Assembly: GCF_036250755.1 (NCBI RefSeq)
Contig: NZ_CP109583.1
Coordinates: forward strand, 434,001-498,000
Direction of reading: 5' to 3'
DNA length: 64,000 bases
Source: Streptomyces uncialis
GTDB taxonomy: Bacteria; Actinomycetota; Actinomycetes; Streptomycetales; Streptomycetaceae
Shown: one piece after another, positions 45,801-59,200 of the stretch
How the letters are laid out: the number at the start of each line of letters is the position of its first letter
Numbering within the stretch: position 1 is the stretch's first letter
Position numbers and translations under genes: made by a program
The notes under the pieces: generated by a model
What the model was told of the DNA's origin: nothing
Databases searched by the model: none
Seen by the model: only the letters and a program-made list of their open reading frames with translations

Positions 45801-48800
45801 GGGCCCCCGGGAACGCCCCGGACCAGTCCACCGCGAGCCCGCTCTCCCAGGCCCGGCCGAGCGAGTGCAGCAGCCGTTCGAGGCCGCCCTCCCCGCGCCG
45901 CAGTGTCCCCAGCACCGCCGCCTCCACACCCGCGGCCTCCACCGACTCCCCCACCGCCACCGCAAGCACCGGATGCGCACTCGGCTCCACGAAGAACCGA
46001 AAACCCTCCCCCAACAACGCACGCGTCGCCTCCCCGAACCGCACCGTCTCCCGCAGATTCCGGAACCAGTACGAAGCATCCAACGACGCCGTGTCCAACC
46101 AGCCACCCGTCACCGTCGAGAAGAACGGCACCGAACCCGTGACAGGAGCGATCCCGGCCAGATCGGACAGGAGCTGTTCGCGGATCTCCTCCACATGCGC
46201 CGAGTGAGAGGCATAGTCCACCTCGATACGACGCGCCCGTATCCCCTCCTGAACCAACTGCTCGACCAACTCGGCGACCGCGTCCGCGTCGCCCGACACC
46301 ACCGTCGACGACGGACCATTCACCGCCGCCACCGACAACCCGCCGTCCCAGGAAGCGATCCGCTCCCGCACCTCATCCACCGGCAGCGGCACCGACGCCA
46401 TGCCGCCGCGGCCCGCCAGCGCACCCACCGCACGGCTGCGCAGCGCCACCACCCGCGCCCCGTCCTCCAACGACAGACCACCCGCCACACACGCGGCGGC
46501 GATCTCCCCCTGACTGTGACCCACCACCGCATCCGGCACCACACCGAACGAACGCCACACCTCGGCCAGTGACACCATCACCGCCCAGAGCGCCGGCTGC
46601 ACCACATCCACCCGGGCCAGTACCCCCGACCCGCGCAACACCTCCGACAACGACCAATCCACATAAGGCGCCAACGCCCGCTCACACTCAGCCATCCGCC
46701 CCGCGAACACCACCGACCCGTCCAACAACCCCGCAGCCATCCCCACCCACTGCGAACCCTGACCCGGGAACACCAACACCGAACGGCCTTCGACGGTCCG
46801 ACCGCTGTCCCATGATCCCGACGTGCCGTCCGTCAACTGGCTGAGCAGGGAGTGCAGTTCGTCTCCGCTCCCGATCAGTGCCTTTCGGTGTTCGAAAGGT
46901 GTGCGCGCGTTCAGCGAGAATCCGATGTCGCGTGGTTCCAGTGCGGAGTGGCCGTTCAGGTGGTGGCTCAAACGCTCGGCCTGGGACCGCAGTGCCTGGG
47001 GGCTCTTCGCCGAGAGCAGCCAGGGCACCGCTGGAACGGAGGTCCGCGCGGTTGACGGGGCGTCGTCGGGCGGGGACGCCTGTTCCAGGATCAGGTGGAC
47101 GTTGGTGCCGCTCAGGCCGAAGGACGAGACTCCGGCGCGGAACAGACGACCGCCGGCCGGCCAGGGCCGCGGTTCGGTGGCGAGGGTCAGTGCTCCGCGT
47201 GTCCAGTCGACATGGGCCGACGGCTTTCCGACGTGCAGGGTGCGAGGTACCTGCCCGTGCCGCATCGCCAGCACGGTCTTGATCACGCCCGCCACACCCG
47301 ATGCCGCCTGGGCGTGACCGATGTTGGACTTGAGTGAGCCGACCAGCAGGGGCCGGTCCGGCGCACGGTCCTGCCCGTAGGTGGCGAGCAGGGCCTGGGC
47401 CTCGATCGGGTCGCCCAGGGTCGTGCCGGTGCCGTGCGCCTCCACCACGTCCACCTCGGACCCGGCCAGCCCCGCGTCCGCAAGCGCCGCACGGATCACC
47501 CGCTGCTGCGACGGACCGTTCGGCGCGGAGAGACCGTTGCTCGCACCGTCCTGGTTCACCGCCGAACCCCGCACCACCGCCAGCACCGGATGCCCGTTGC
47601 GGCGCGCGTCCGACAGCCGCTCCAGCAGTACGACGCCCGCTCCCTCGCCCATGCCCATCCCGTCGGCGTCGTCGGAGAACGCCTTGCAGCGTCCGTCCTC
47701 GGCCAGTCCTCGCTGCTGGGAGAAGCTGACGATGGCGCCAGGGGTCGCCATCACCGCGACACCGCCGACCAGGGCCATGGAGCAGTCGCCGCCGCGCAGC
47801 GCCCGGCCGGCGAGGTGCATCGCGACGAGTGAGGAGGAACAGGCGGTGTCGACGGTCACCGCGGGGCCTTCGAGGCCGAGGGTGTAGGCCACCCGGCCGG
47901 AGACCACGCTGGGCGCGCTGCCGGTGAGCAGATGGCCGTCGCCTTCCCCCGACTGGGCGACCACGGCCGCGTAGTCGGCGTAGTTGACGCCGGTGAACAC
48001 CCCGGTGCGGCTGCCCCGCAGGGTCACCGGGTCGATGGCCGCGCGCTCGATCGCCTCCCAGCTCGTCTCCAGCAGCAGCCGCTGCTGGGGGTCCATCGCC
48101 AGCGCCTCACGCGGTGAGACGCCGAAGAACTCCGCGTCGAAGTCGGCCGCGTCGTGCAGGAAGCCGCCCCGCCGGGTGGTCGAGGTGCCGGGGCGGTCGG
48201 GGTCGGGGTCGTAGAGCGCGTCGATGTCCCAGCCGCGGTCGGTGGGGAACTCCGAGACGGCGTCGCCGCCCTCGGCGAGCAGTCGCCAGAGTTCCTCGGG
48301 GGTGCCGATGCCGCCCGGGAAGCGGCAGGCCATGGACACGATCGCGATCGGGTCGTCCTCGGGCGCCTGAGGGTGGGCGGTGGCGGCCGGGTCGGACGGT
48401 TGCGCCGTGGTGGTCCGCCCGCCCAGCAGCTCGGCGCGGATCTCCTCCGCCAGCGCGGTGGACGACGGGTGGTCGAAGATCAGGGTGGACGGCAGCCGCA
48501 GGCCGGTGGCGGCGTTGAGCCGGTTGCGCAGTTCCACGGCGGTGAGCGAGGCGAATCCCATGTCCTGGAACGCCTTGCCGGGCCGGATCGCGTCCGCCGT
48601 GGGATGGCCGAGGACGGCGGCCGCGTGGGTGCGGACCAGGTCGACCAGCCTGCGTCGCTGTTCGGCCTCGCCCAGGTTGGCCAGCCGTTGGCGCAGCAGG
48701 GCGGCGGCGGGCACCTCGGCGCCGTCGTCGCCGGTCGGGCGTTCCAGGGCGCGGCGGGCCTCGGGGACACCGGTCAGCAGCGGGCTGGGGCGGGTGGAGG

Positions 48801-51800
48801 TGAACACCGCCGCGAACCGTTCCCAGTCGATGTCGGCGACGGCGACCACGGTCTCGTCGTCGTCCAGTGCCTGTTGCAGGGCGTGGACGGCGATGTCGGG
48901 GGAGATCCGGGGCAGACCGTGCTGCTCCAGTTTGAACAGGTCGGCGTCCTCACCGGCGACTCGGGTCTGCCAGGGGTTCTCGGCCTGCCAGACGCCCCAG
49001 TCCACGGCGGTGGCGGTGAGGCCGCGTGCCCGGCGGTGCTGGGCCAGGGCGTCGAGATAGGCGTTGGCCGCCGCGTAGGCGGCGTGGTCGCCGCTGCCCC
49101 AGACGCCGGCGATCGAGGAGAACAGGACGAAGGCGTCCAGTTCCCGGTCGAGCAGGGCGTCGAGGTGTTCGGCGCCGGCGGCCTTGGCGGCGACGATCTG
49201 TTCGAACGCGGACATGGGTGTGCTGTCCAGCGGGGCGAGCGCGATGAAGGCGGCCGCGTGAACCACCGCGGTGACCGGGTCACCGGCTGCTTCCAGACCC
49301 GTCAGCAAGGCGTCGACGGCGTCCCGGTCCGTGAGGTCGCAGACGGGCAGGGTCAGCCGCACGCCGAGGGCGGCCAGTTCCGCGGTGAGTTCCGTCGCGC
49401 CGGGGGCCTCGGGGCCGCGGCGGCCCGGCAGGACGAGGTGTGCGGCGCCGCTTCGGGCCAGCCAGCGGGCGATGTGCGGACCGACGGCCCCGGTGCCGCC
49501 GGTGAGCAGGACCGTGCCACGGGGTTTCCAGCTCCTCGTCCGGCTGTCGTTCCTGGTGCCGTGGGCGAGGCGGCGGGCGAGGAGGCCGGAGGCACGCAGG
49601 GCGAGCTGGTCCTCGTGGCCGAGGGCTTGCGTATGTCCGTCGCCGTCGGCGCCGCGGGGGGTCGTCAGCAGCGCGCCGAGCCGGGTCCTGGCGCGGGCGT
49701 CGAGGTCCGGCGGCAGATCGATCAGTCCGCCCCAGCGGCCGGACAGCTCCAGTGCGGCCACCAGTCCGGTGCCCCAGATCAGGGCCTGGCGCGGGTGGGT
49801 GACCGGATCGTCGGCTCCCGTCGACACGGCTCCGGCGGTGGCGCACCAGAGGGGCGCGGTGAGGGCGAGGTCGCCCAGTGTCTGCACCAGGGCGACGGTC
49901 AGTGCCGTCCCGGTGGGCAGTGCGGGGTGGTCGGGGTGGGGCTGGTCGGCCACGGCCAGCAGCGACAGCACTCCGGTCGGAGCGCCGCCGCCGAGGGCGG
50001 CGGTGAGCGTGGCCGCGAGTTCCTCGCGTCGGATGTCGCTTGCCGTGAGTTCGGCCGTGACGACCGTGGCGCCCGTTTCGGTGAGCGCCAGGACCGGGCC
50101 GCGCACCCGTTCGTCGGATCCGTGACCGGCGGGCAGCACCACGAGCCAGGTGCCGGCGGCGGAGGTGGCGGCGGCCGGGTCGGGCAGTGGCTGCCAGCCG
50201 ACGCGGTAGCGCCAGGAGTCGATGACGGTCTCGTCCCGTCGCTGTCTGCGCCAGCCGCGCAGAGCGGGCAGGACCCGGCCGAGAGTGTCCTCGTCGACGG
50301 CGAGGTGGGCGGCGATGTCGGCGGGGGCCTCATGGTCGACCATGTGCCAGAAGGCCGTGTCGTGCGGGTCGGCGCCGGTCGGCCCCGCGTTCTGCGATGC
50401 CTCGGGCTCCAGCCAGTAGCGCCGCAGCTGGAAGGGGTACCCGGGCAGGGCCGTCGGACGGGCCCCCGTGCCGGCGAACACCGCGGCCCAGTCGACGCTC
50501 ACGCCCGCCACCCACAGTTCGGCGGCCGAGGTCAGTACCCGGTGCGGTCCGCCGTCGTCCCGGCGCAGGGTGCCGACGACCACGGGCGGGTCCGCGGTGC
50601 CCATGTCCTCGGCGGTGTCCTGGAGGGCCATGGTCAGTACCGGGTGCGGCGACACCTCGACGAACACCTCGTGGCCCTGTTCGACCAGGGAGCGGACGGC
50701 CGTGTCGAAACGGACGGTCCGGCGGAGGTTGCGGTACCAGTAGTCGGCGTCCATGACCGTGGTGTCCAGCCGGTCTCCCGTGACGGTGGAGAACAGCGGC
50801 ACCCGGCCCGCGGCCGGGCGCACATCCGCCAGCGCGGCCAGTACCTGGGACCTGATCCGTTCGACCTGGACCGAGTGCGAGGCGTAGTCCACGGGTACGG
50901 CTCTGGCCCGCACTCCTTGGGACGCGCAGTGGGCGAGGAGTTCGGTGAGGGCCTGTGTCTCTCCGGAGACCACGACGGCGGCGGGTCCGTTGACGGCGGC
51001 GACCGACAGCTTCTCGGCCCAGGGGGCGATCTCGGCCCGGACCCGTTCCTCGGACAGGGACACGGCGGCCATGCCGCCGAGTCCGGCCAGGGCCCGGATG
51101 GCGCGGCTGCGCAGGGCGACGACCTTCGCCCCGTCCTCCAGCGTCAGCGCTCCCGCCACCACGGCGGCGGCGATCTCCCCCTGGCTGTGGCCGACCACGG
51201 CGTCGGGCCGGACACCCCAGGAGTCCCAGAGCGCGGCCAGTGACACCATCACCGCCCACAGCACGGGCTGCACCACGTCCACCCGTTCCAGGGAGGGTGC
51301 GCCCGGCGCGTCCTCCAGGACGTCGAGGAGCGGCCAGTCGACATGGGCGGCGAGGGCGGTGCCGCACTCGGTCAGCCGGTCCCGGAAGACGGGGCTGCTC
51401 GTGAGCAGGTCCCGTGCCATGCCGACCCATTGGGAGCCCTGGCCGGGGAACACGAGCGCCGTCCGGCCCTCGACGACCCTGCCGGCGCCCGCTACGACGT
51501 CAGCGGCGCCGGGCGGGTTCCCGGGCGCGCCGGTGAACACGCCCGGGTCGCCCGTGGACACACCGGCGAGCCCGTCCAGCAGCGCGGCACGTCCGTCGCC
51601 GATCACCACCGCACGGTGTTCGAAGGCGGAGCGGGTGGTCGCCAGGGAGTACCCGATGTCGACCGGTCGCGCGGCCGGGTCCGTGGCGAGACGGGCGCCC
51701 AGCCGGGCCGCCTGGTCCCGGAGCGCGGACGCGGTGCGGCCGGACAGGACCCAGGGCAGCACGGATGTCCCCGGCCCGGCGCCCGTCCCCGATCCGGCTG

Positions 51801-53226
51801 TCGGGTCCGGGTCGGCTGCCGGGTCCGGTTCGGCTGTCAGGTCCGGTTCGGCTGTCAGGTCCGGCCGCGGTGCCTGTTCCAGGACGACATGCGCGTTGGT
51901 GCCGCTCATACCGAACGAGGACACCCCGGCCCGACGGGGACGGTCCGTGGCGGGCCAGTCCCGGGCCTCGGTGAGCAGTTCGACGGCGCCCGAGGACCAG
52001 TCGGCGTGCGGGGTGGGCTCGTCCACGTGCAGGGTGCGGGGCAGCACGCCGTGCCGCAGCGCGAGCACCGTCTTGATGACCCCGGCGACCCCGGCGGCGG
52101 CCTGGGTGTGCCCGATGTTGGACTTCAGCGACCCCAGCCACAAGGGCCGTTCGGCGGACCGGTCCTGACCGTAGGTGGCCAGCAGGGCGTCCGCCTCGAT
52201 CGGATCGCCGAGGGTGGTGCCGGTGCCATGGGCCTCGACCGCGTCCACGTCCCGGGCGGCCAGCCCCGCGTCCGCGAGGGCCGCCCGGATCACCCGCTGC
52301 TGGGAGGGGCCGTTGGGCGCGGTCAGCCCGTTGCTCGCGCCGTCCTGGTTCGTCGCCGACCCGCGCAGCACGGCCAGCACCGGACGGCCGTTGCGCCGCG
52401 CGTCCGACAGCCGCTCCAGCAGCAGCATGCCGACGCCCTCGCCCCAGCCGGTGCCGTCCGCGGCGGCGGCGAACGGCTTGCAGCGGCCGTCGGCGGACAT
52501 CGCGCCCTGTCGGCTGAACTCCACGAACACCGCCGGCAGCGCCATCACGCTGACCCCGCCGGCGAGCGCGAGCGAGCACTCGCCGGCGCGCAGGGCACGC
52601 GCCGCGAGATGCAGCGCCACCAGCGACGCCGAGCAAGCGGTGTCCACCGTGACGGCGGGGCCTTCGAGGCCGAGCGCGTAGGACACCCGCCCGGACATCA
52701 CACTCATCGAGTTCCCCGTCATCAGGAACCCCCGCACGGCTTCCGGGGCGGTGGCGCCCAGTGTCGCGTACCCCTGGTCGATGGCCGCGGCGTACACCCC
52801 GGTGCGGCTGCCCCGCAGGGTGAGCGGATCGATGCCGGCCTGCTCGACGGCCTCCCAGGACGCCATGAGCAGCAGCCGCTGCTGCGGGTCCATCGCCACC
52901 GCCTCACGGGGCGAGATACCGAAGAACTCGGGGTCGAAGTCCGCCGCGCCGTCGAGGAAGGCACCCTGGCCGGGGACCCCTTCACCGGCCGGCCAGGCAG
53001 TCTGCCAGCTCCGGTCGTCGGGGACGGGGGTGATCGTGTCGCGGCCCGCGACGAGCAGGTCCCACAGGTCCTCCGGGGTGCGGACACCGCCGGGGAAGCG
53101 GCAGCTCATCGCCACGATCGCGATCGGTTCGCGGTTCCGGGCCTCGGCCTCCCCGAGCCTTCGCCGGGTCTCCCGCAGGTCGATGGTCACCCGGTTGAGG
53201 TACTCACGCATCCTCTGGTCGCTCAC
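42856..53226 (-). CDS. bafAIV: Type I PKS, two modules: KS-AT-KR-ACP and KS-AT-DH-KR-ACP (BafAIV-like)
   Basis: About 3456 residues. The GTG at 53226 begins a typical docking coiled coil ([20 protein letters not shown]); the open frame upstream is out-of-frame readthrough. Module 1: KS ([10 protein letters not shown], about 195), AT (GHSQG about 680, YASH about 781), no DH, A-type KR (from about 1240; [14 protein letters not shown], no LDD), ACP with [14 protein letters not shown] (about 1555). Module 2: KS (about 1794), AT (GHSQG 2234, YASH 2337), DH ([11 protein letters not shown] 2545; LLDAALQ), B-type KR (AAGVLDDG, about 3025-3170), ACP ([14 protein letters not shown], 3335), then a C-terminal docking segment ([12 protein letters not shown]). 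Product logic: methyl plus hydroxyl, then methyl plus alkene, matching C6/C7 and C4/C5 of bafilomycin. Confidence 0.94.
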   Translation of the reverse strand: MSDQRMREYLNRVTIDLRETRRRLGEAEARNREPIAIVAMSCRFPGGVRTPEDLWDLLVAGRDTITPVPDDRSWQTAWPAGEGVPGQGAFLDGAADFDPEFFGISPREAVAMDPQQRLLLMASWEAVEQAGIDPLTLRGSRTGVYAAAIDQGYATLGATAPEAVRGFLMTGNSMSVMSGRVSYALGLEGPAVTVDTACSASLVALHLAARALRAGECSLALAGGVSVMALPAVFVEFSRQGAMSADGRCKPFAAAADGTGWGEGVGMLLLERLSDARRNGRPVLAVLRGSATNQDGASNGLTAPNGPSQQRVIRAALADAGLAARDVDAVEAHGTGTTLGDPIEADALLATYGQDRSAERPLWLGSLKSNIGHTQAAAGVAGVIKTVLALRHGVLPRTLHVDEPTPHADWSSGAVELLTEARDWPATDRPRRAGVSSFGMSGTNAHVVLEQAPRPDLTAEPDLTAEPDPAADPDPTAGSGTGAGPGTSVLPWVLSGRTASALRDQAARLGARLATDPAARPVDIGYSLATTRSAFEHRAVVIGDGRAALLDGLAGVSTGDPGVFTGAPGNPPGAADVVAGAGRVVEGRTALVFPGQGSQWVGMARDLLTSSPVFRDRLTECGTALAAHVDWPLLDVLEDAPGAPSLERVDVVQPVLWAVMVSLAALWDSWGVRPDAVVGHSQGEIAAAVVAGALTLEDGAKVVALRSRAIRALAGLGGMAAVSLSEERVRAEIAPWAEKLSVAAVNGPAAVVVSGETQALTELLAHCASQGVRARAVPVDYASHSVQVERIRSQVLAALADVRPAAGRVPLFSTVTGDRLDTTVMDADYWYRNLRRTVRFDTAVRSLVEQGHEVFVEVSPHPVLTMALQDTAEDMGTADPPVVVGTLRRDDGGPHRVLTSAAELWVAGVSVDWAAVFAGTGARPTALPGYPFQLRRYWLEPEASQNAGPTGADPHDTAFWHMVDHEAPADIAAHLAVDEDTLGRVLPALRGWRRQRRDETVIDSWRYRVGWQPLPDPAAATSAAGTWLVVLPAGHGSDERVRGPVLALTETGATVVTAELTASDIRREELAATLTAALGGGAPTGVLSLLAVADQPHPDHPALPTGTALTVALVQTLGDLALTAPLWCATAGAVSTGADDPVTHPRQALIWGTGLVAALELSGRWGGLIDLPPDLDARARTRLGALLTTPRGADGDGHTQALGHEDQLALRASGLLARRLAHGTRNDSRTRSWKPRGTVLLTGGTGAVGPHIARWLARSGAAHLVLPGRRGPEAPGATELTAELAALGVRLTLPVCDLTDRDAVDALLTGLEAAGDPVTAVVHAAAFIALAPLDSTPMSAFEQIVAAKAAGAEHLDALLDRELDAFVLFSSIAGVWGSGDHAAYAAANAYLDALAQHRRARGLTATAVDWGVWQAENPWQTRVAGEDADLFKLEQHGLPRISPDIAVHALQQALDDDETVVAVADIDWERFAAVFTSTRPSPLLTGVPEARRALERPTGDDGAEVPAAALLRQRLANLGEAEQRRRLVDLVRTHAAAVLGHPTADAIRPGKAFQDMGFASLTAVELRNRLNAATGLRLPSTLIFDHPSSTALAEEIRAELLGGRTTTAQPSDPAATAHPQAPEDDPIAIVSMACRFPGGIGTPEELWRLLAEGGDAVSEFPTDRGWDIDALYDPDPDRPGTSTTRRGGFLHDAADFDAEFFGVSPREALAMDPQQRLLLETSWEAIERAAIDPVTLRGSRTGVFTGVNYADYAAVVAQSGEGDGHLLTGSAPSVVSGRVAYTLGLEGPAVTVDTACSSSLVAMHLAGRALRGGDCSMALVGGVAVMATPGAIVSFSQQRGLAEDGRCKAFSDDADGMGMGEGAGVVLLERLSDARRNGHPVLAVVRGSAVNQDGASNGLSAPNGPSQQRVIRAALADAGLAGSEVDVVEAHGTGTTLGDPIEAQALLATYGQDRAPDRPLLVGSLKSNIGHAQAASGVAGVIKTVLAMRHGQVPRTLHVGKPSAHVDWTRGALTLATEPRPWPAGGRLFRAGVSSFGLSGTNVHLILEQASPPDDAPSTARTSVPAVPWLLSAKSPQALRSQAERLSHHLNGHSALEPRDIGFSLNARTPFEHRKALIGSGDELHSLLSQLTDGTSGSWDSGRTVEGRSVLVFPGQGSQWVGMAAGLLDGSVVFAGRMAECERALAPYVDWSLSEVLRGSGVLARVDVVQPALWAVMVSLAEVWRSFGVVPDAVVGHSQGEIAAACVAGGLSLEDGARVVALRSRAVGALAGRGGMASVPLPVDEVRERIASWDGGLSVAAVNGPSSTVVSGDADAVAELVEQLVQEGIRARRIEVDYASHSAHVEEIREQLLSDLAGIAPVTGSVPFFSTVTGGWLDTASLDASYWFRNLRETVRFGEATRALLGEGFRFFVEPSAHPVLAVAVGESVEAAGVEAAVLGTLRRGEGGLERLLHSLGRAWESGLAVDWSGAFPGARRVELPTYAFQHRRYWPEPTHTTAADVGSAGLDSADHPILGAAIELADTGELLLSGRLSLRTHPWLADHAVAGTVLLPGAAFVELAVRAADEAGCHSVEELTLQAPLLIPADGAVRVQVRVGAADEHGSRSLDLFSCREDAAAPLWTAHATGGLTADGATEHPPPVPVPGGTASWPPPGAVPVPVDDLYERFHASGYGYGPVFRGLTAAWRRGDEVFTEVRLPQDQHRSASAFGLHPALLDAALQGLFLGTGPGSDPGQDRTSAGLPFSWSGVRLHASAATALRVRLGFGPDGSVSIDATDPSGLPVASVEALAVRPIDLDALRPGGGSESLYRLEWSATPATAPADPLGRWAVIGGRELFPGGHPDLAALITAVDQGTPPPATVLAWCDHASHLPSPPDAASVHTALDDALRLVQDWLADSRWDDGTRLVLVTRGAVATDAEEGVTDLTGAAVRGLVRSAQSEHPGRFLLIDTDDPAAVPGLLPQALAGSEPQLAIRGGKLLAARLVRVTVPANPNPNREADPNPDPNPRSETNTPSGIAATGGTVLVTGAGGALGGLVAQHLVAVHGVRNLLLVGRRGAQAPGLMDLAAGLRGRGALVDVAACDVADRDTLAALLADIPADRPLSAVVHAAGVLDDGVVESLTPERMRHVLRPKVDAALNLHALTRDLPLSAFVLFSSASATVGNAGQANYAAANAFLDALAQQRRALGLPAQSLAWGLWARRGAMTGALTDADLRRMARGGTAAIGTEEGLALLDAALALDEPLLIPVKVDLGRLRTAARTAPVPALLSGLVPGARRPASGADAAEADSLRRRLTGLPPEERVAAVLELVRGRVADVLGHGGAGTIDPDQAFKELGFDSLTSVELRNRLSAATGRRLPATLVFDHPTPVAVATYLTGRLVPDEPGGPGTGGSAGTTDRGDREISSLLATIPPAELRRAGLLDALMRLADRPGPSAPAADINGMDVDDLVRMALGGERD
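44210..44265. repeat. Short tandem repeat encoding an Asn-Pro linker
   Basis: GGTTCG/GGTCCG hexamers repeat here and encode [16 protein letters not shown], an unstructured linker just before the KR of the second module of the two-module PKS. Confidence 0.65.
45780..46790 (-). repeat. AT-domain DNA shared with other modules (copy in second module of BafAIV)
   Basis: About 1 kb encoding most of the AT domain and the post-AT linker (from [20 protein letters not shown] to [17 protein letters not shown]) is close to identical in DNA to 57090-58110 in the next PKS gene. Its C/A-rich codon style differs from adjacent KS and DH DNA. Confidence 0.75.
51790..51865. repeat. 18-bp tandem repeat in a KS-AT linker
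   Basis: GTCCGGTTCGGCTGTCAG is repeated, with degenerate neighbours, and encodes (LTAEPD)n in the linker between KS and AT of the first module. The unit length keeps the frame. Confidence 0.7.
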
Positions 53227-53281
53227 AGGACACCGCCGTTCTGGTCTCGGGAGGCTCGGGCAGCGCGGACAGGGCCCCGGG

Positions 53282-56200
53282 TCACGCGGATCCCAACTGC
53301 CTGTCGATGTAGTCGAAGACCTCGTCGTCGCTCGCCGACTCGATCCGGTCGGGAGCCAGATCGTGCGCGTCGCCCCCGTCCGTGGCGGGGGCGGGTGTCC
53401 CGCCGGGCAGCGGGCGCGACAGCACCTCCCGCAGCCGGGACGCCAGTTCGTCGCTGACGCCGTCCGGGGGCAGGGCCTCCAGCAGTGCCTCCAGGGTGTC
53501 GAGTCCGGCCCGGACCGCCGCGTCACCCGTCGGGCGTGCGGCCGTGGTCAGCGCCGTGAGATGGCGTGCCAGCGCCTCCGGTGTGGGGTGGTCGAACACG
53601 AGCGCGGGCGGCAGCCGCAGCCCGGTCGAGGACACCAGCCGGTTGCGCAGCTCGACCCCGGTGAGGGAGTCGAATCCGACTTCCTTGAACGGGCGTGCCG
53701 CGCGGATCAGGTCCGGTGAACTGTGGCCGAGCACCGCCGCGGCGTTCCCGCGCACCAGATCGAGCAGCGTCCGGTACAGCTCGGCCTCCGGGAGCGCGGC
53801 GAGTTGCTGTGCCATGGAGCGGGCGGGAGCCGCGGCGGAGGAGGCGGTGCCGGTGCGGGCGGGGCGTACCAGGCCGCGCAGCACGGCGGGCAGCCGGTCG
53901 TTCGCCCGCAGGGCGGACGGGGTGATCCTGGCCGCGAGCCGGTAGGAGTGCGGGGAGTTCAGTGCCGCGTCGAACAGGGCGAGCCCTTCGGCCGATGTCA
54001 GCGCGCCCGCCCCGGTGCCCCGGTCCCCGGTGACCCCGGCGGTCATCACGCTGCGCTCCTCCCACAGGCCCCAGCCGATGGACAGGCCCGGCAGCCCCTC
54101 GGCCCGGCGTTCGGTGGCCACGGCGTCGAGGACCGCGTTGGCGGCCGCGTAGTTCGCCTGCCCGGCCGCGCCGAACAGGGCGGCGCCCGAGGAGAACAGC
54201 ACCAGGGCCGCGAGGTCGGAGTCCCGGGTCAGTTCGTGCAGGGCGAGTGCCGCGTCCGCCTTGGGCCGCAGGACGCGGTCGAGGCCGTCCGGCGTCAGAC
54301 GGGCGATCGTGGCGTCGTCCAGGACTCCGGCCGCGTGCACGACGGCGGTCAGCGGATGTGTACCGGGCACCGCCGCGAGCAGGGCGGCGAGCGCGGTACG
54401 GTCGGCGACGTCGCAGGCGGCGACCGTCACCGCGGCCCCGAGGCCGGTCAGCTCCTCCACCAGTTCCGGCATTCCGGCGGCGGAGCCGCCCCGGCGCCCC
54501 GCCAGCAGCAGATGCCGGGCGCCGTGCGCGACGACCAGATGCCGGGCCAGGATTCGTCCCAGGGTGCCGGTGGCCCCGGTGACCAGGACGGTGCCCTCGG
54601 GGTCCAGCGGCGCGGGGAGCAGCAGGACGTTCTTGCCGACCCCCCGGGCCTGGCTGAGCGAGCGCAGGGCGGCGGGGGCACGCCGGATGTCCCAGCCGGT
54701 GACGGGCAGGTGATGGAGCGCACCGCGCTCGAACAGGTCCAGGATCTCGGCGAGCATCTCTCCGATGCGCTGGGGACCGGCCTCCATCAGGTCGAACGCC
54801 CGGTAGCGCACACCGGGGTGCTGCCGGGCGACCGTCGACGGGTCGCGGATGTCGGTCTTGCCGAGTTCCACGAACCGGCCGCCGTTCGGCAGCAGTCGCA
54901 GACCCGCGTCGACGAACTCCCGCGCCAGGCTGTCCAGTACGACGTCGACGCCCTGTCCGGCGGTGGCCGTGAGGAAGGAATCGGCGAAGTCGGTGGTGCG
55001 GGTCGAGGCGATATGGGTGTCGTCCAGTCCGTTCGCGCGCAGTACGTCCCACTTGGCGGGGGCGGCGGTCGCGAACACGCGCGCCCCGGCGTGCCGGGCC
55101 AGCTGGACCGCCGCCATGCCGACGCCGGCCGCGGCGGAGTGGACCAGTACGGACTCGCCGCGCCGCAGCCCGCCGAGATCGAACAGACCGTAGTGGGCGG
55201 TGAGGAACACCACCGGCACGGACGCGGCGCGGGCGAAGGACCAGCCGGCCGGTATCCGGGCGATGGTGCGGCGGTCGGCGACGGCGACCGGGCCGAACGC
55301 GCCCCCGAAGATCCCCATCACCCGGTCCCCGGGGGCCAGGTCGTCCACGCCGGGGCCGGTCTCGATGACGGTTCCGGCCCCCTCACTGCCCAGACCCTGC
55401 TGTTCGGGGTCGGGGTCCAGACCGAGCGTGGCGATGACGTCGTGGAAGTTGAGCCCGGCGGCGCGCACCGCGATCCGGACCTCGCCCTTGCCCAGCGGGG
55501 CGAGGGCGGCGGGAGCGGGCACCGGCGCGATGTCCTCCAGGGAGCCCCGGCCGTCGGTGGACAGCCGCCAGGCGGGATCGGCCGGCAGGGACAGCGTCCC
55601 GTCGGACCGGCCCCCGCGGACCAGCCGGGGCAGCAGCGGCGCCCCGGCCCGTAGCGCCAGTTCGGGTTCACCGCCCGCCAGTGCGGCGGGCAGCGCGCCC
55701 GCCGGTTGTTCACCGGCCCCGGCCAGGTCGATGAGTACGAAGCGGCCGGGATGCTCGGCGCGCGCGCTGCGCACCAGACCCCACAGGGCGGACTGGGCGG
55801 GGTCGACGGGACGGTCGGTCGGCCCCGTACGGACCGCGTCCGTGGTGAGCAGGGCCAGTCTGGCCGCGGCGAACCGCTCGTCGGCCAGCCACCGCTGGAC
55901 CAGGGCGAGGCAACCGTGCGCGGTGGCGTGCACCCGGTCGGCCGGGTCGGGCAGGGCGGCGGTCGCGACCGTCGCGACGATCACCTCGGGGAGGGCGGTG
56001 CCCGACCCGAGGGCGGCGCCCAGGGCGTCGAGGTCCGGCCAGGAATCCGCGCCGGGGACAGCGCCGCCGAGGGCGGCCCAGGTCGGGGCGGGGCCGTCGG
56101 CCCGGGTGGTGGCCGGTGTCCAGTCGAGGTGGAACAGCAGATCGGCGTGGGCGGCGGCGGACAGCGGTCCGCCGGGGGCCGGGGGCCGCAGAAGCAGGGA

Positions 56201-59200
56201 CTCCACGCCGAGCACCTGCTGACCGGCCAGGTCATGGGCGGAGAGGGTCACCGCGTCCGGGGCGTCGGCGGTGAGCCGCACGCGCAGGGTGGTGGCCCCG
56301 GTGATCCTGCTGGTCACCCCGGTCCAACTGAACGGCAGCCGGGCCCGGCCGTCCTGATCGGGCAGCAGCGCGGCGATCTGGAGGGAGGCGTCCAGCAGTG
56401 CGGGGTGCAGCACGCATCCGGCGGCGTCGGCGTGCTGCGGCTCCGGCAGCACCACCTCGGCGAACACCTCGCCGTCGCGGAGCCACGCGGCGCGAAGACC
56501 ACGGAAGGCGGGGCCGTAGTGGTAACCGGCTTCCGCGAATCGCTGGTAGAGGTCGTCGGTGTCCACGGGCTCGGCACCGGGCGGTGGCCAGCTCAGCAGA
56601 CCGGCGGGGGACACGGCCCCGGCCGTGTCCCCGGCGGGCTGGGGCGCCAAAGTGCCGCTGGCGTGCTCGGTCCAGGGCGAGTCGGCTTCCCTCGCGGCGC
56701 GGGCGAACACACTGAGCCGTCGTCGGCCGTCACCGTCGAACGCTCCGACCCGTATCTGTAGCTGAACGGCTCCCTCGTCCGGCATCACGAGCGCCGACCC
56801 GAGGGTGAGTTCCTCGACCACGGGGCAGTCCGCCTCGGCCGCCGCGCGCAGCGCTAGTTCGAGAAAGGCCGTGCCGGGGAACAGCACGACGCCCGACACC
56901 GCGTGGTCGGCCAGCCAGGGATGGGTCTCCAGCGACACCCGGCCGCTGAGCAGCAGCTCATCGGAGTCCGCGACCTGCGTCGCCGCGCCGAGCAGCGGGT
57001 GCCCGGTCGTGGCGAGTCCCGCCGACGCGACGTCCCAGCTCGTGGTCGGAACGTCGAGCCAGTAGCGCCGGCGTTGGAAGGCGTACGTGGGCAGCTCCAC
57101 CCGCCGGGCCCCCGGGAACGCCCCGGACCAGTCCACCTCCAGCCCCCGCACATATCCCTGACCGAGCGAGTGCAGCAGCCGTTCGAGGCCGCCTTCCCCG
57201 CGCCGCAGTGTCCCCAGCACCGCCGCCTCCACACCCGCGGCCTCCACCGACTCCCCCACCGCCACCGCCAGCACCGGATGCGCACTCGGCTCCACGAAGA
57301 ACCGGAACCCCTCCCCCAACAACGCACGCGTCGCCTCCCCGAACCGCACCGTCTCCCGCAGATTCCGGAACCAGTACGAAACGTCCAACGACGCCGTGTC
57401 CAACCAGCCACCCGTCACCGTCGAGAAGAACGGCACCGAACCCGACACCGGAGTGATCCCCGCCAGATCAGCGAGAAGCTGCTCACGAATCTCCTCCACA
57501 TGCGCCGAGTGAGAGGCATAGTCCACCTCGATACGACGCGCCCGTATCCCCTCCTGAACCAACTGCTCGACCAACTCGGCGACCGCGTCCGCGTCACCCG
57601 ACACCACCGTCGACGACGGACCATTCACCGCCGCCACCGACAACCCGCCGTCCCAGGAAGCGATCCGCTCCCGCACCTCATCCACCGGCAGCGGCACCGA
57701 CGCCATGCCACCCCGGCCCGCCAGCGCACCCACCGCACGGCTGCGCAGCGCCACCACCCGCGCCCCGTCCTCCAACGACAGACCACCCGCCACCACAGCC
57801 GCCGCGATCTCACCCTGACTGTGACCCACCACCGCATCCGGCACCACACCGAACGAACGCCACACCTCCGCAAGCGACACCATCACCGCCCACAACACCG
57901 GCTGCACCACATCCACCCGGGCCAGCACCCCCGACCCGCGCAACACCTCCGACAACGACCAATCCACATACGGCGCCAACGCCCGCTCGCACTCAGCCAT
58001 CCGCCCCGCGAACACCACCGACCCGTCCAACAACCCCGCAGCCATCCCCACCCACTGCGAACCCTGACCCGGGAACACCAACACCGAACGACCCGACACC
58101 ACCCCACCAGCACCGGTCACCACACCCGCCGCGGGCAACCCCCGCGACAACGCGCCCAATCCGTCGGCGAGCTTCTCCGCGGTGCCCACCACCACCGCAC
58201 GGTGTCCCAGGGCGGTACGGCCCGTGGCCAGGGAGAACGCCACGTCGTCGGCGGAGACGTCCGATCCGTCACCGAACTCGGCCAGCAGTGCCGCCGCCTG
58301 GGCGCGCAGCGCCTCGGGGGTGCGCGCCGAGAGCAGCCAGGGGACGGCGGTGGGCGCGGTGTCCGGCGGGCCGGGCCGGTCGGTCGGGGGCGTCGCGGGG
58401 GCCTGTTCCAGGATGACGTGGGCGTTGGTCCCGCTCACTCCGAAGGAGGAGACACCGGCCCGGCGCGGACGTCCCGTGTCGTCCCACGCCCGGGCTTCGG
58501 TGAGCAGCTTGCCGGCCCCCGCGGACCAGTCGACCTCCGGTGTCGGACCGTCCACGTGCAGGGTCTTCGGCATCACCCCGTGCCGCAGCGCCAGCACCGA
58601 CTTGATCACTCCGCCCACACCCGCCGCCGCCGAGGTGTGCCCGATGTTGGACTTCAACGAGCCGATCCACACCGGGCGTTCGGCGGGGCGCCCCTGTCCG
58701 TATGTCGCGAGCAGCGCCTGGGCCTCGATCGGGTCGCCCAGGGTCGTGCCGGTGCCGTGCGCCTCCACCACGTCCACCTCGGACGCGACCAGTCCCGCGT
58801 CCGCCAGCGCCGCACGGATCACCCGCTGCTGCGACGGACCGTTCGGCGCCGTCAGGCCGTTGCTCGCGCCGTCCTGGTTCACCGCCGAACCCCGCACCAC
58901 CGCCAGCACCGGATGCCCGTTGCGGCGCGCGTCCGACAGCCGCTCCACCAGCAGCATGCCCGCGCCCTCACCGAAGGCGGTGCCGTCGGCCGCCGCGGCG
59001 AAGGACTTGCATCGGCCGTCCGGGGCGAGACCGCCCTGGCGGCTGAACTCCACGAACAGTTCGGGGCTGCACATCACGTTGACACCGCCGGCCAGGGCCA
59101 TGGAGCACTCGCCGGATCGCAGTGCCCGCACCGCGAGATGCAGGGCCACCAGCGACGACGAGCACGCGGTGTCCACCGTGACCGCGGGGCCCTCCAGTCC

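Noticed and set aside
53226..53526. N-terminal 100 codons upstream of the BafAIV-like GTG start
   Set aside because: Cys/Arg/Ser/Pro-rich and out of frame with the end of the preceding PKS gene; the docking domain starts at the GTG at 53226.
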